A stretch of 32,319 bases of DNA from an uncultured Enterobacterales bacterium (GTDB lineage Bacteria; Pseudomonadota; Gammaproteobacteria; Enterobacterales; Psychrobiaceae). Location of the stretch: the NCBI GenBank assembly GCA_937981905.1, contig CALJMY010000209.1, positions 1 to 32,319 of the forward strand. Reading direction: 5' to 3'. The notes under the pieces are model-generated. The model had not been told where the DNA came from, did no database searches, and saw only the letters and a list, made by a program, of their open reading frames with translations. This document shows positions 8,677 through 18,093 of the stretch, piece after piece (positions within the stretch are counted from its first letter, which is position 1; every line of letters starts with the position of its first letter). The position numbers were made by a program, and so were the translations under genes.

Positions 8677-9243
8677 ATGAGAGTAAGAAGAGTGAAGAAT
8701 CAAACCGCGGTTGATGCCTTTATTAATGGTGGGGTCATTGCTTACCCAACCGAAGCTGTCTTTGGCATTGGGTGTGATCCTGATAACGACATCGCTTTAC
8801 AACGTTTGTTAGCGTTAAAACAGCGGTCACCTGAGAAGGGATTAATTTTACTTGCCGGTGATTTTTCACAATTATTACCTTATGTTGATATTAGTCAAAT
8901 GTCAGAAGAACAACGGTCAATAATGCTATCTCGTTGGCCTAATGGTATTACTCAAGTACTTAAAAAAAGTAACAGCATATCTCCCTTACTCTCTGGAAAA
9001 TTTGATAGTATTGCCGTTAGAGTCACAGATCAATCAGACGTAGTAGCATTGTGTCGGGAAGTTAATCGACCAATCGTATCAACGAGTGCGAACTTATCTG
9101 GATTACCGCCAGCAGTGGATTGGCCGTCGTTAGATCCTCAATTAGTTGTACAGCTCGATTATGTAATTAAAGGCGCTACACTGGGCTTTGACAAGCCATC
9201 AACTATTATTGATGTTATTACCGGAGAAGAATTTCGCTCATGA
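8677..9243 (+). CDS. tsaC: Threonylcarbamoyl-AMP synthase TsaC
   Basis: Makes threonylcarbamoyl-AMP from threonine, bicarbonate and ATP, the first step of the t6A modification at position 37 of ANN-decoding tRNAs. The YrdC fold is seen in [16 protein letters not shown] (about residues 20-35), the lysine-rich [12 protein letters not shown], and [11 protein letters not shown] near the end. Length is 188 residues; E. coli TsaC is 190. Start choice: ATG 8677 has no clear ribosome-binding site, whereas a GTG at 8692 (183 residues) has the purine-rich GAGAGTAAGAAGA before it and may be the true start. The stop overlaps the hemF start by four bases (ATGA), so translation is coupled. Confidence 0.93.
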   Translation: MRVRRVKNQTAVDAFINGGVIAYPTEAVFGIGCDPDNDIALQRLLALKQRSPEKGLILLAGDFSQLLPYVDISQMSEEQRSIMLSRWPNGITQVLKKSNSISPLLSGKFDSIAVRVTDQSDVVALCREVNRPIVSTSANLSGLPPAVDWPSLDPQLVVQLDYVIKGATLGFDKPSTIIDVITGEEFRS

Positions 9244-10154
9244 GTCAAATTAACGTAGAACAAGTGATCAGTTATCTAAAATCACTACAAAATGATATTT
9301 GTCGTCAATTAGAAACACAAGAACCGACGGAGAAATTCAAAAAAGATACATGGGACCGCGAAGAAGGCGGTGGTGGTGAAAGTCGTGTATTGACTAATGG
9401 TCAAACGTTTGAACAAGCCGGTGTTAATTTTTCCCATGTAATGGGCGCTACTTTGCCGCCATCGGCAACGGCAGCAAGACCAGAATTAACAGGCCGCCGA
9501 TTTGAAGCAATGGGCGTGTCATTAGTTATTCATCCTAATAACCCTTATGTACCGACTTCTCATGCAAATGTACGTTTCTTTATTGCCTTTAAAGAAGGTG
9601 AAGATCCAATTTGGTGGTTTGGTGGCGGGTTTGATTTAACGCCTTATTACGGTAATGAAACTGATTGTATTCATTGGCATCAAACGGCTAAAGACTTATG
9701 TGACCCATTTGGGGATGACAAATACCCAAAATATAAAGAATGGTGTGATAAATATTTTCACCTTAAACATCGCGATGAAGCACGTGGCATCGGTGGATTG
9801 TTTTTTGATGATCTAAATGAAGATGGCTTTGATGACAGTTTTGATTTCATGAAAGCGGTTGGTAATGGATTTATTGACGCTTATTTACCGATTGTTAAAG
9901 CCAGAAAAGATACTGAATTTGATGATCGCCATCGTCAGTTCCAGCTTTATCGTCGTGGCCGTTATGTTGAATTTAATTTAGTATATGATCGCGGAACACA
10001 CTTTGGCTTGCAAAGTGGTGGACGTACAGAATCTATCTTAATGTCTATGCCACCGTTAGTGCGTTGGGAATATTGTTATTCACCCGATGAAAACTCAGAA
10101 GAAGCTAAACTGTATTCACAATATTTACCAATACGTAATTGGTTATCAAACTAG
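9240..10154 (+). CDS. hemF: Oxygen-dependent coproporphyrinogen III oxidase HemF
   Basis: Converts coproporphyrinogen III to protoporphyrinogen IX with oxygen in haem synthesis. Family signatures are unmistakable: [17 protein letters not shown] (about residues 97-113), [14 protein letters not shown], the block with [19 protein letters not shown], and the C-terminal [18 protein letters not shown]. At 304 residues it matches E. coli HemF (299). It overlaps tsaC by ATGA. In many relatives aroE follows; here a small lipoprotein gene does. The next haem enzyme, HemG, is encoded in this window at 20961. Confidence 0.98.
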   Translation: MSQINVEQVISYLKSLQNDICRQLETQEPTEKFKKDTWDREEGGGGESRVLTNGQTFEQAGVNFSHVMGATLPPSATAARPELTGRRFEAMGVSLVIHPNNPYVPTSHANVRFFIAFKEGEDPIWWFGGGFDLTPYYGNETDCIHWHQTAKDLCDPFGDDKYPKYKEWCDKYFHLKHRDEARGIGGLFFDDLNEDGFDDSFDFMKAVGNGFIDAYLPIVKARKDTEFDDRHRQFQLYRRGRYVEFNLVYDRGTHFGLQSGGRTESILMSMPPLVRWEYCYSPDENSEEAKLYSQYLPIRNWLSN

Positions 10155-10180
10155 AAGTTTTAAACGTTATAAGGATTTAC

Positions 10181-10429
10181 ATGAAACATTTATTATTAGC
10201 ACTATCGACAATCGTTTTACTCGTGGGTTGTAGCAAAATCAATAGTGAAAACTATGAAACTATTGAAATTGGTATGGACTACAGCGACATCGAAACGTTA
10301 TTAGGAAGCCCAACAGAGTGTGATGAATTATTGGGTATTAAGCAATGCCAATGGGGCGATGATAATAAATACATCGATGTGAAATTTGTCGCTGATAAAA
10401 CGACGATTTTCTCTAAAAAAGGGCTTTAA
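10181..10429 (+). CDS. Small lipoprotein, SmpA/OmlA (BamE-like) fold
   Basis: An 82-residue predicted lipoprotein: a hydrophobic leader ends in the lipobox LVGC, placing the lipidated Cys at residue 17. The mature part carries IEIGMDYSDIETLLGSPTEC, the pattern of BamE/SmpA-OmlA-like domains such as DUF3862, then a Cys-Trp strand (QCQWGDD). The three Cys after the lipid Cys might allow a disulphide. The start at 10181 is chosen because AAGGA precedes it and the lipoprotein signal begins there; longer in-frame readings reach back into hemF and look spurious. It lies 26 bases after hemF, probably in the same transcript, and ends at the following terminator. Its exact function is unknown. Confidence 0.82.
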   Translation: MKHLLLALSTIVLLVGCSKINSENYETIEIGMDYSDIETLLGSPTECDELLGIKQCQWGDDNKYIDVKFVADKTTIFSKKGL

Positions 10430-10446
10430 TCTTTAATCGTTACCCT

Positions 10447-10505
10447 AAAAAAAGCCAAGTTCACTTTACTTATATTGAGATAGTAAACGTGTAGCTTGGC
10501 TTTTT
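10447..10505. terminator. Bidirectional rho-independent terminator
   Basis: Outer stem AAGCCAAG/CTTGGCTT with an inner TTTACT/AGTAAA pairing, seven A before and five T after. It separates the tsaC-hemF-lipoprotein transcript from the convergent rlmJ. Confidence 0.87.
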
Positions 10506-10520
10506 ATATTGGACCGAATA

Positions 10521-11363
10521 TTACTCTTCTACTAACTGTTCTATTTTAAAGTTAGCTTTACTGTCTTGGCCAAGATGTTTTACTAAAAAAGGCATTACTT
10601 CACGTAATTGTTTTTCTAATTTCCAAGGTGGATTAATGATAATCATCCCTGTGCCTGTCATACCGTATTCACTAGTATCTTGTTTTACATTCAATTCAAC
10701 ACGTAGAATATTGCGAATGCCTTGCTTGGTAAATTTCTCACAGAACTTTGTCACTTGTGGACGTGAAACTACAGGGTACCACAACGCATAAATACCAGTA
10801 GAAAAGCGTTTATGTGCTGCAACAATACCTTTTATAGCATCATCATGTTCTGTTTTTAGTTCATAAGGCGGATCAATCAATACCAATGCACGGCGCTGTG
10901 GAGGCGGTAACATCGCGTTAATACCTTTATAGCCATCAAGCTTTTGAATACGCACTTTGCGATCACCGGCGAATTCTTGTTCTAGTAATGCTAAATCAGT
11001 TGGATGAAGGTCAGTAAGTTCCATACGCTGGGTTTTACCAATCATTGATTTCGCAACTAAAGGAGAACCTGGATAATAGTTCAATTGGCCGTCTGGATTT
11101 AGTGATTGAATAATATCGATATAGGTTTCCATTACTTCTGGTATATCGTCACGTAACCAAACTTTAGCAATCCCGTCTTTGTATTCACCTGTTTTTTCAC
11201 TAGTTTTATCACGTAAATTGTATCGACCAGCTGCGGCATGAGTATCGTGATAAACAAAAGGTGTTGGTTTTTGTTGTAATGCTTCAATGATAAGCACTTG
11301 AACGAGGTGTTTTAATACATCGGCAAAATTGCCCGCATGAAAACTATGGCGATAACTTAGCAT
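10521..11363 (-). CDS. rlmJ: 23S rRNA (adenine-2030 N6)-methyltransferase RlmJ
   Basis: Class I SAM-dependent methyltransferase that modifies A2030 of 23S rRNA. The start MLSYRHSFHAGNFADVLKH is the hallmark N-terminus of the family and contains its first SAM-fold element. The catalytic motif LIDPPYE places DPPY at residues 164-167, the same position as in the E. coli enzyme, and the length of 280 residues is also the same. It is a single gene, divergent from the MoxR operon and convergent with the hemF transcript. Confidence 0.97.
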   Translation of the reverse strand: MLSYRHSFHAGNFADVLKHLVQVLIIEALQQKPTPFVYHDTHAAAGRYNLRDKTSEKTGEYKDGIAKVWLRDDIPEVMETYIDIIQSLNPDGQLNYYPGSPLVAKSMIGKTQRMELTDLHPTDLALLEQEFAGDRKVRIQKLDGYKGINAMLPPPQRRALVLIDPPYELKTEHDDAIKGIVAAHKRFSTGIYALWYPVVSRPQVTKFCEKFTKQGIRNILRVELNVKQDTSEYGMTGTGMIIINPPWKLEKQLREVMPFLVKHLGQDSKANFKIEQLVEE

Positions 11364-11440
11364 GAAAGAGTCCTAAAATTAATTTGCGCTAGTATACCTC
11401 TTAACCGCTGAATGTTTTAGGATGGAGGTTAAATAAATCA

Positions 11441-11461
11441 ATGTTGTTGAGAGATAGATGA
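11441..11461 (+). other. Possible six-codon leader ORF ahead of moxR
   Basis: The strongest Shine-Dalgarno here, GGAGG at 11424-11428, does not face the moxR ATG directly. It lies 12 bases before an ATG that opens a six-residue frame (MLLRDR) whose TGA overlaps the moxR ATG as ATGA. This geometry suits translational coupling, but the SD spacing is long and a frame this short can arise by chance. Confidence 0.25.
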
Positions 11462-12360
11462 ATCCACTAATTAAACCTATTGCAGAACAAGTCAGTAATA
11501 TTCTATTGGGTAAAGATACACAGATTCAATTAGCGTTATGTTGTTTAATGGCTGGTGGTCATTTATTGATTGAAGATGTCCCTGGTGTTGGTAAGACTAC
11601 ATTGGCTAATTCCTTGGCACAAAGCTTAGGTTTATCTCATCAGCGAGTTCAGTTTACGAGTGATATGCTACCGGCCGATTTATTGGGTGTGTCTATTTTT
11701 AATCAAGTTTCACAAGAATTTACTTTTCATCGTGGGCCTGTATTTAATCAATTAGTATTAGGTGATGAAATTAATCGAGCTAGTCCTAAAACGCAAAGCG
11801 CACTGCTTGAAGCAATGGCCGAAAAGCAAGTAAGTATAGATGGCGAGACTTACAAGTTACCTGAGCCATTCTTTGTTATCGCGACTCAAAATCCACAGGA
11901 ACATGCAGGAACATTTGAATTACCTGATTCACAATTAGATCGTTTTTTAATGCGAGTAACATTAGGCTTTCCAAGTGTTGAAGCAGAAAAACGTATGTTA
12001 CAACAATCATTTAATAACAAATCACTTTCTCCTTTAATTGATTTGACCGCATTAGTGGATATTCAACAACAAGTTAATGAAGTAATAACCTCAGAAGCCG
12101 TCATTGATTATATTCTTCGTTTGGTTGGAGAAACACGTAGTAATAATGAATATATTCAAGCGTTGTCTCCCCGAGCAACTCGAGCATTATTAGCAGCAAG
12201 TAAAGCATGGGCATTTGTTGAAGGTCGAACGTATGTCTTACCTGAAGATGTACAAGCTGTTCTACCTTCGGTATGTGAGCATCGATTACGTGGAGGAAGT
12301 CACGGTAGTGCGAGCAGTTTAAGTGAACAGTTACTCCGTAGCGTAAATCCGTTGGCGTAA
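11458..12360 (+). CDS. MoxR family AAA+ ATPase
   Basis: AAA+ ATPase of the MoxR group, thought to act as a chaperone maturing partner proteins encoded beside it. Walker A is VPGVGKTTLA (about residues 41-50, Lys46). Walker B with sensor context is LGDEINRASPKTQSALLEAM (101-120). FVIATQNP is the sensor 1 strand, and LSPRATRALLAASKAWA is the C-terminal lid. Length of 300 residues is typical. A weak GAGAGA stands before the ATG, and a short leader frame overlaps it. It is the first gene of the conserved trio moxR, DUF58, tgpA, spaced six bases from the next gene. Confidence 0.95.
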   Translation: MNPLIKPIAEQVSNILLGKDTQIQLALCCLMAGGHLLIEDVPGVGKTTLANSLAQSLGLSHQRVQFTSDMLPADLLGVSIFNQVSQEFTFHRGPVFNQLVLGDEINRASPKTQSALLEAMAEKQVSIDGETYKLPEPFFVIATQNPQEHAGTFELPDSQLDRFLMRVTLGFPSVEAEKRMLQQSFNNKSLSPLIDLTALVDIQQQVNEVITSEAVIDYILRLVGETRSNNEYIQALSPRATRALLAASKAWAFVEGRTYVLPEDVQAVLPSVCEHRLRGGSHGSASSLSEQLLRSVNPLA

Positions 12361-12366
12361 CGATAA

Positions 12367-13314
12367 ATGAAAAAACAAATACAGAAAAAATGGCTTAGTT
12401 GGCTAAAACGCAGAATGCCAGTTTTAAAAGAAGTGCAGCTACATCAACGTAATATTTTTATATTACCGAGTAAGTTTGGTGTATTTTTTTCATTATTAAA
12501 TATTTTTCTATTCGTGCTTGGCATTAATTATCAAAATAATTTAGTGATTATTCTCAGTACTTTTTGTTTTTCATTATTTATGACAACAATGTTGATGTGT
12601 TATCAAAACATGGCAGGACTTTTAATTCGACCTGTTACTCGTCAAGAATATACAGCTGGTCAGTTACTTAGTATTGAGTGTCATTTAAGCGCTAAAGACA
12701 TAAAACATAGTGTTGTACTCAATTACAAGCAAGAACCTGAATTGACTATCAACTCAATTGATCACCAAAAATCAATATCAATAACATTAAGTAAGCGTTC
12801 GCGTGGTACTAAGCGATTGCCTCGATTAATTCTTTCAAGCCAATACCCATTAGGTTTATTTAAAGCGTGGGCTAATTTAGAGTTTGAACAAGATATTGTC
12901 GTATTTCCTGCACCGCTTTCTTATGTAGAAACATTAACGTCGCTTGAGCAAAGTGAGGGTAAACATTCATCACGTAAAATAACTAGTGGTGACAGTTTTT
13001 CAGGATTAGAGCCTTATCGTGAGGGTGAATCGCTAAAACGTGTTGCTTGGAAACAATTAGCACAAGGAAAAGGAATGCTCAGTAAACAATTTGATCAAAC
13101 GCTGGGTGAACCACAATGGTTAGATATCAATGAAATAGAAGGGCATAACTTAGAAATAAAAATTAGCCATTTAGCGTATTTAGTTGAACACTTTTCAATT
13201 AAAAATCAACCTTATGGTCTTAAACTAAACCAACATGTATTAGCGGTATCGACAGGGAATATTCATCGACATCAAGCCCTGACATTATTGGCTAATTATG
13301 GAAAATCATTATGA
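12367..13314 (+). CDS. DUF58 domain membrane protein
   Basis: Membrane-anchored protein of 315 residues. Two hydrophobic helices lie close together (about 37-53 and 57-77), followed by a soluble part ending in the DUF58 signature: SGDSFSGLEPYREGESLKRV and WKQLAQGKGMLSKQF (about 207-241). DUF58 proteins lie almost always beside MoxR ATPases, and some have a von Willebrand-like fold; the precise activity is unknown. It starts six bases after moxR and overlaps tgpA by ATGA. No strong ribosome-binding site is visible, consistent with coupled translation. Confidence 0.9.
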   Translation: MKKQIQKKWLSWLKRRMPVLKEVQLHQRNIFILPSKFGVFFSLLNIFLFVLGINYQNNLVIILSTFCFSLFMTTMLMCYQNMAGLLIRPVTRQEYTAGQLLSIECHLSAKDIKHSVVLNYKQEPELTINSIDHQKSISITLSKRSRGTKRLPRLILSSQYPLGLFKAWANLEFEQDIVVFPAPLSYVETLTSLEQSEGKHSSRKITSGDSFSGLEPYREGESLKRVAWKQLAQGKGMLSKQFDQTLGEPQWLDINEIEGHNLEIKISHLAYLVEHFSIKNQPYGLKLNQHVLAVSTGNIHRHQALTLLANYGKSL

Positions 13315-15308
13315 GCAACGCATGGTTAGTTAATCGACACGCTGTTATGTGGATGATGGGTGCATATTTCATTAGTTTAATGATGTTATTAGAATATACA
13401 CCTTGGTGGATTGTACCGTTTAGTACCGTCGCTATTGGTTGGCGTTGGCTTTATGTTGTAGGAAAAGTGAGCGTGTTTAATAAACTTGCTCATTATGCTT
13501 TGACCATAACAGCCATGGGAATGCTGATAGTATCAGGCCTTAATAGTGGCATGTTAGAAAACATGGTTAATCTATTGTTACTTGCTTATGGCTTAAAGTT
13601 CATCGAGTTAAGAACGTTACGCGATGTTCTTGTGCTGATATCTGTTGGCTTTATCACCATTGCTATTGTGTTTATTTATAACGAAAGTTTGATGACTACT
13701 ATCGCTGCATCTGTATTGGTTATTATACAATTAAGTATTTTAGTGGCATTACATGCACCTGATCTGTCGTGGTTAAAACAAATTAAAGTAGCATTAAAAA
13801 TAGGTACGTTGTCGTTACCATTAACCATTAGTTTGTTTATTATTATGCCGCAATTAGGGCCATTATGGTCGATGTCGCCTGCGGCAGCAGGGGCAACAAC
13901 TGGATTGTCTGATAGTATGTCACCAGGTGATATTGCCAGTTTAAGAGGCAGTGATGCTTTAGCTTTTAGTGTTATTTTTGATGATGATGTAGTACCAACA
14001 TCTCAACGCTATTGGCGTGGACTCGTGCTAGATAAATTTGATGGTCGCCAATGGCAACAACAAGTTACACCATCTCGTTGGAAATCCTATCAAAACGATA
14101 TTAAGTGGCCAGATTTATCTAATGAACTTAGTGTTAGTTATAAAGTAATTGCTAAATCGAGTAATCAACGTTGGTTATTTGGATTAAATGTAGCGACCAG
14201 TGATGACAATGAAGTTAGCCAAGCATCTGACTTTACATTGAAATATAAAAAGCCTGTTGTTTCTACCACTGCTTATAACGTGGTAAGTTACCCTTTACTA
14301 GCGAGTAAATTATCGCTATCTACTGTCCAAAAAAATCAAAACCTTCAAGTACCAATAAAAGGTAATGAAGCAACTAAACGTTGGGTAGATAAATTACGTA
14401 TTAAATTTCCTAATGATCGTCAATTTGTACAATTTTTATTGCAACACTTTAACCAACAACCTTTCTTTTATACATTGAATCCACCATTGCTGGGGGATAA
14501 CAGTGTGGATGAGTTTATGTTTAATACACGTCAGGGCTTTTGCTCTCACTATGCGAGTGCTTTTTCATTAATCATGCGTTATGCCGGAATTCCTTCTCGA
14601 GTCGTTACGGGTTATCAAGGTGGCGAATGGAATGAAGAGGTCGGTTATCTAAATGTTTATCAATATGATGCTCACGCATGGAATGAAGTATGGATTGAAG
14701 GTTCTGGGTGGTTACGTGTTGATCCTACAGCAAGTATTAATCCTACACGTATTATGTCGACACTGGACGATACAGACAATGAACCGTTTTTCGGTGGTAA
14801 TAAACTAAGCCTTATTCGATATCGTGATAATAGTTTCCTTAACGGGTTACGTTTATCACTAGCCAACATTGAGTTTTATTGGAGTCGTTGGGTGGTTGAA
14901 TACGATGACGAGAAACAACAAAAACTATTAGAAATGTTATTAGGAAAACTAAGTGGTACAAAAGTGGTGAGTTTTATTATCGCTATTTTTTCTATTATTG
15001 GGCTGATGCTGTGGTGGCAAACTGGTTATATATTTAATTTCCGTAGAGCGACACCGGAACAACGTATTGAACAATCTTATCTGCGACTGATTAAACAAAT
15101 GGAAAAGCGTGGCATAAAACGTGATTTACACATGAGTCCAACAGCTTACAAAGACCTTGTTGTTAGTCATTACCCACATATTAACAATGAAATTCAATCA
15201 GTTACTAATTTATATAATACGATTAAATATAAACAGAAAACGCCAATAACTAAGCAACAAGTATTAAAACTAAAACGGTTATTACGTTTGTTATTCAAAA
15301 AACTCTAA
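13311..15308 (+). CDS. tgpA: TgpA-like membrane transglutaminase-domain protein
   Basis: Integral membrane protein of 665 residues like TgpA (PA2873) of Pseudomonas aeruginosa, which has a periplasmic transglutaminase-like domain and is needed for viability there. The N-terminal ~190 residues form several helices (DUF3488). A periplasmic region follows with the transglutaminase core GFCSHYASAFSLIMRYAGIP and YDAHAWNEVWIEGSGWLRVDPTAS. The Cys-His-Asp triad is C411, H455 and D471. A further helix (about 555-575) and a cytosolic DUF4129-like tail end the protein. All catalytic residues are intact. It overlaps DUF58 by four bases upstream, and its last 18 bases overlap the 3' end of the convergent hydrolase gene. 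Confidence 0.93.
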   Translation: MSNAWLVNRHAVMWMMGAYFISLMMLLEYTPWWIVPFSTVAIGWRWLYVVGKVSVFNKLAHYALTITAMGMLIVSGLNSGMLENMVNLLLLAYGLKFIELRTLRDVLVLISVGFITIAIVFIYNESLMTTIAASVLVIIQLSILVALHAPDLSWLKQIKVALKIGTLSLPLTISLFIIMPQLGPLWSMSPAAAGATTGLSDSMSPGDIASLRGSDALAFSVIFDDDVVPTSQRYWRGLVLDKFDGRQWQQQVTPSRWKSYQNDIKWPDLSNELSVSYKVIAKSSNQRWLFGLNVATSDDNEVSQASDFTLKYKKPVVSTTAYNVVSYPLLASKLSLSTVQKNQNLQVPIKGNEATKRWVDKLRIKFPNDRQFVQFLLQHFNQQPFFYTLNPPLLGDNSVDEFMFNTRQGFCSHYASAFSLIMRYAGIPSRVVTGYQGGEWNEEVGYLNVYQYDAHAWNEVWIEGSGWLRVDPTASINPTRIMSTLDDTDNEPFFGGNKLSLIRYRDNSFLNGLRLSLANIEFYWSRWVVEYDDEKQQKLLEMLLGKLSGTKVVSFIIAIFSIIGLMLWWQTGYIFNFRRATPEQRIEQSYLRLIKQMEKRGIKRDLHMSPTAYKDLVVSHYPHINNEIQSVTNLYNTIKYKQKTPITKQQVLKLKRLLRLLFKKL

Positions 15309-16160
15309 AATGGCATGGGCAACATCTTGTGGTGCCTCCATAGGGAGTAGATGATGTTGTCCCTGAAATTCAATGAATGTTCCTTTGAATTGAAGTTTTT
15401 GCCATTTATTCCAGCACTTTTCAGTGAGAAACTCTGAATTTTGTGCACGTAACCCTAGCGTTGGTTTATTTAATTTTCGTAATAAAGGCCAAGGATTAGG
15501 AAGGTGATGATAAAACCAAGCCTCCCAGCGAGTGTCGTATCGCAAATGCCATTCATCATCAATTGCTTTGGTTCCACCAATAATATATTTCCATAGCGCT
15601 TTGTCTGGCAATGCTTGAAATGCGCGTTTAGGACGATGAAATTCAAAGGCTTGCTGCAAGCTCTCCCATTGTCTTGGACGAGATAGTGTTTTATTAACAA
15701 GTTTTGATTGCTTAGTTATTGATTCAGGAATGAATTTTAAGAAGTTAATTAATAGTGGTGATAAAAAAATAGGATCGATAAAAACTACTTTATCAAACAG
15801 TGAAGGCTTGCGCTCAATAGCCATCAATAAAATAATAGCGCCCATTGAATGCCCAATACATTGAAATGGTTGTTGTGTTTTATTGAATTTCGCTTGTGCA
15901 AAATTAATTAAATCATCCACTAGTACTAACCATTGATTGGTACCATTGGGATCTCTGTCATCCCAACAAGCACGACTTAATGGTGCGATAACGTCATAGC
16001 CTTTAAGTTGTTTCAATAAGGGAAGATAACATGCACTCGGATAACCATTAGCGTGAATGAATAAGCAAGGCACATCGCCTTGTTCAAGACGAATATAAGG
16101 TGTGTTTGTTTCATCACATATTAATTCGTTTTTATTATCGCTCTTGTGGCTAGTGTCCAT
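15291..16160 (-). CDS. Alpha/beta-hydrolase fold protein
   Basis: Probable serine hydrolase of 289 residues with unknown substrate. The oxyanion region CLFIHANGYPSACYLPLL (about 32-49) and the nucleophile elbow GHSMGAI (Ser105) are clear. The C-terminal GQHHLLPMEAPQDVAHAILEF supplies the catalytic His, as in epoxide hydrolase/lipase-like members. There is no signal peptide, so it is cytosolic. The 3' end overlaps tgpA by 18 bases, tail to tail, with no terminator between them. The start is separated by 41 bases from the divergent pldB-like gene, so the two promoters must be compact or overlapping. The ribosome-binding site is weak (AGG 13-15 bases before the ATG). Confidence 0.83.
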   Translation of the reverse strand: MDTSHKSDNKNELICDETNTPYIRLEQGDVPCLFIHANGYPSACYLPLLKQLKGYDVIAPLSRACWDDRDPNGTNQWLVLVDDLINFAQAKFNKTQQPFQCIGHSMGAIILLMAIERKPSLFDKVVFIDPIFLSPLLINFLKFIPESITKQSKLVNKTLSRPRQWESLQQAFEFHRPKRAFQALPDKALWKYIIGGTKAIDDEWHLRYDTRWEAWFYHHLPNPWPLLRKLNKPTLGLRAQNSEFLTEKCWNKWQKLQFKGTFIEFQGQHHLLPMEAPQDVAHAILEFFE

Positions 16161-16201
16161 GTTCTGGCATCATACCTGTTCTAGTTAAAAGTGGATAAAC
16201 A

Positions 16202-17116
16202 ATGAGTCATTGGGTAGGAAATTTACAGCAAAGTACGTTGCAAGGCACTAACAATATAACACTTGCCTATAGTGCTATGGTACAACCTAATTTATCGCCA
16301 GCAATTATTATAGTGAGTGGTCGCTCTGAGAGCTATCTTAAATATCAATCATTGATTAATGAGCTGTATGAATTAGGTTACAGCATTTACATTCAAGACC
16401 ATCGAGGTCAAGGGTTGTCAGAACGCTTATTAACAAATCCTCATAAAGGCCATGTTGAACATTTTTCAGACTATGTCGATGATTTAACACTATTCATTAA
16501 TTTAATAGTGACTGCTGGTCAACATACCCACCAAACGTTATTGAGTCATTCTATGGGAGGGGCAATAGCGACACGTTATTTGCAAACTCAACCTAACAAA
16601 ATAGAAAAGCTGATTCTAGCTAGCCCAATGTATGGAATTATACTGCCTGTTCCAGCATTTATTGCGGCATCTATGATTGGTATGGCAACGTCACTTGATC
16701 GTTTATTACAACGTGAACCGAGCTTTGTGTCTGGTGGCACTGGTTATAAAGAAGTAGCTTTTGAAGACAATGAACTGACACACGATGAAGTACGCTATAC
16801 AAACTTTAAAAAAGAATATCAAAAAAATCCAACAATCCAATTAGGCTCACCTACTTATACATGGTTACAAACTTCACTTGAAGCTGGAAGGTTGTGTGTT
16901 GAAAATGCTTCTAAGATTCATATTCCAATATTATTAATGCAAGCAAGCGCAGACACTATCGTTGATAATAAAGCACAAGATGATTTTTCGATTAAAGCAA
17001 ACAATGAATGGCTGACTAAAGTTGATTTTGAAGGTTCAAGACACGAACTGTTTTTTGAAACAGATGATATTCGCACTCAAGTGATGATTCAAGTGCGAGA
17101 CTTTCTAAGTAATTAG
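16202..17116 (+). CDS. pldB: Lysophospholipase L2-like hydrolase (PldB)
   Basis: Alpha/beta hydrolase closely resembling E. coli PldB, which removes the acyl chain from lysophospholipids at the inner membrane. Shared blocks in order: SGRSESYLKYQSL (about 39-51), IQDHRGQGLSERLL with NPHKGHVEHFSDYVDDL, the nucleophile elbow LSHSMGGAIATRYL (Ser117), GSPTYTWLQTSLEAG, LLMQASADTIVDN with the acid Asp, and SRHELFFE with the catalytic His. At 304 residues it is a little shorter than E. coli PldB (340). No signal peptide is visible. AGTGGA precedes the start. Confidence 0.88.
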   Translation: MSHWVGNLQQSTLQGTNNITLAYSAMVQPNLSPAIIIVSGRSESYLKYQSLINELYELGYSIYIQDHRGQGLSERLLTNPHKGHVEHFSDYVDDLTLFINLIVTAGQHTHQTLLSHSMGGAIATRYLQTQPNKIEKLILASPMYGIILPVPAFIAASMIGMATSLDRLLQREPSFVSGGTGYKEVAFEDNELTHDEVRYTNFKKEYQKNPTIQLGSPTYTWLQTSLEAGRLCVENASKIHIPILLMQASADTIVDNKAQDDFSIKANNEWLTKVDFEGSRHELFFETDDIRTQVMIQVRDFLSN

Positions 17117-17136
17117 TTTAGGTATTAATCTAATGT

Positions 17137-18009
17137 TTAGTGATGATGCTTAGATTTTAAACTACGATAAAACAACTTGGTTGTGCGTTCTTGAGGCAAC
17201 CAATTGCTGTATGTTAAATTTAGAACATCAAGCGGTTTCATCGCGACAACATCAGCTTGGCTTTTATCGCCTGCCATTGCTTTAACCATAATACCTTTAG
17301 CTTTTTTCATCAGTGCAAGGTATTGCGTTAATCCTTTTTTATCAGTGACTTTACCGTGACCAGGAATTATTTTTGTGTTGTCATCAGCATGAATTAAAAT
17401 ATCAGTCACAGCATTAATAATACCGTCAACACTACCACCGCTGTCTACATCAACAAATGGTAAACCACCAAGATTAAAGTAAATGTCTCCAGTATGAATT
17501 ACATTGGCTTTAGTAAAAAAGATAACAGCGTCGCCATCGGTATGCGCATGTGGGTAATGCTTCATATTAGCTTGTTCATTATTAAAATGAAGTGTCATGT
17601 CATCACCAAAGCTAATCACCGGTAGAAATTTAGAATTCTTGCCATGCTCTTTTTCAAGTCGCTGGTGGACATTGTGATGCGCAATAATATGACTACCTTC
17701 TTTAGCAAAATTTTCATTACCGCCCGTATGATCACCATGATGATGTGTACTAACCACAAATTCTGCTTTGTTAGTTTTAATATCGCCTAACGCTTTTTTA
17801 ATATCTTTAGATAAACGAGCAAACTGGTCATCGATAATATATAAACCATCTTTACCATGACTAACCGCAATATTACCGCCTTGACCATAAATTACATGTA
17901 ATTGCTCACCAACCGGTTTTACCGTTAATGGGCTTTTAGCGTGATCGTCAGCCATTGCTGATTGTGTAGAAAGTAATAAAAATGCGCTAAGCGCTAAGGG
18001 AAATTTCAT
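17137..18009 (-). CDS. Periplasmic metallo-beta-lactamase-fold hydrolase
   Basis: Secreted zinc hydrolase of the metallo-beta-lactamase superfamily, 290 residues. The signal peptide MKFPLALSAFLLLSTQSAMA is followed by DDHAKS. Zinc ligands are the HxHxDH motif in STHHHGDHTGG (His89, His91, Asp93, His94), His156 in HAHTDGD, Asp175 in HTGDIYF and His218 in PGHGKV. The layout resembles SoxH-like/quinoprotein-relay-type hydrolases of unknown substrate rather than true beta-lactamases. An antibiotic-resistance role should not be assumed. The C-terminus ends in three His. Divergent from the MltA-like gene across 257 bases. Confidence 0.88.
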   Translation of the reverse strand: MKFPLALSAFLLLSTQSAMADDHAKSPLTVKPVGEQLHVIYGQGGNIAVSHGKDGLYIIDDQFARLSKDIKKALGDIKTNKAEFVVSTHHHGDHTGGNENFAKEGSHIIAHHNVHQRLEKEHGKNSKFLPVISFGDDMTLHFNNEQANMKHYPHAHTDGDAVIFFTKANVIHTGDIYFNLGGLPFVDVDSGGSVDGIINAVTDILIHADDNTKIIPGHGKVTDKKGLTQYLALMKKAKGIMVKAMAGDKSQADVVAMKPLDVLNLTYSNWLPQERTTKLFYRSLKSKHHH

Positions 18010-18093
18010 TATTTATATCCTAGTGTTATGTCAATTTGATTGCATAATTCTTCATTTTTGATGGCTAAAACAATCCAAAACCGCGTTGCTTTT

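Noticed and set aside
17137-18009. Metallo-beta-lactamase resistance gene
   Set aside because: Only the fold and zinc ligands are shared; the motif layout fits the general hydrolase family, so a resistance call would be unsupported.
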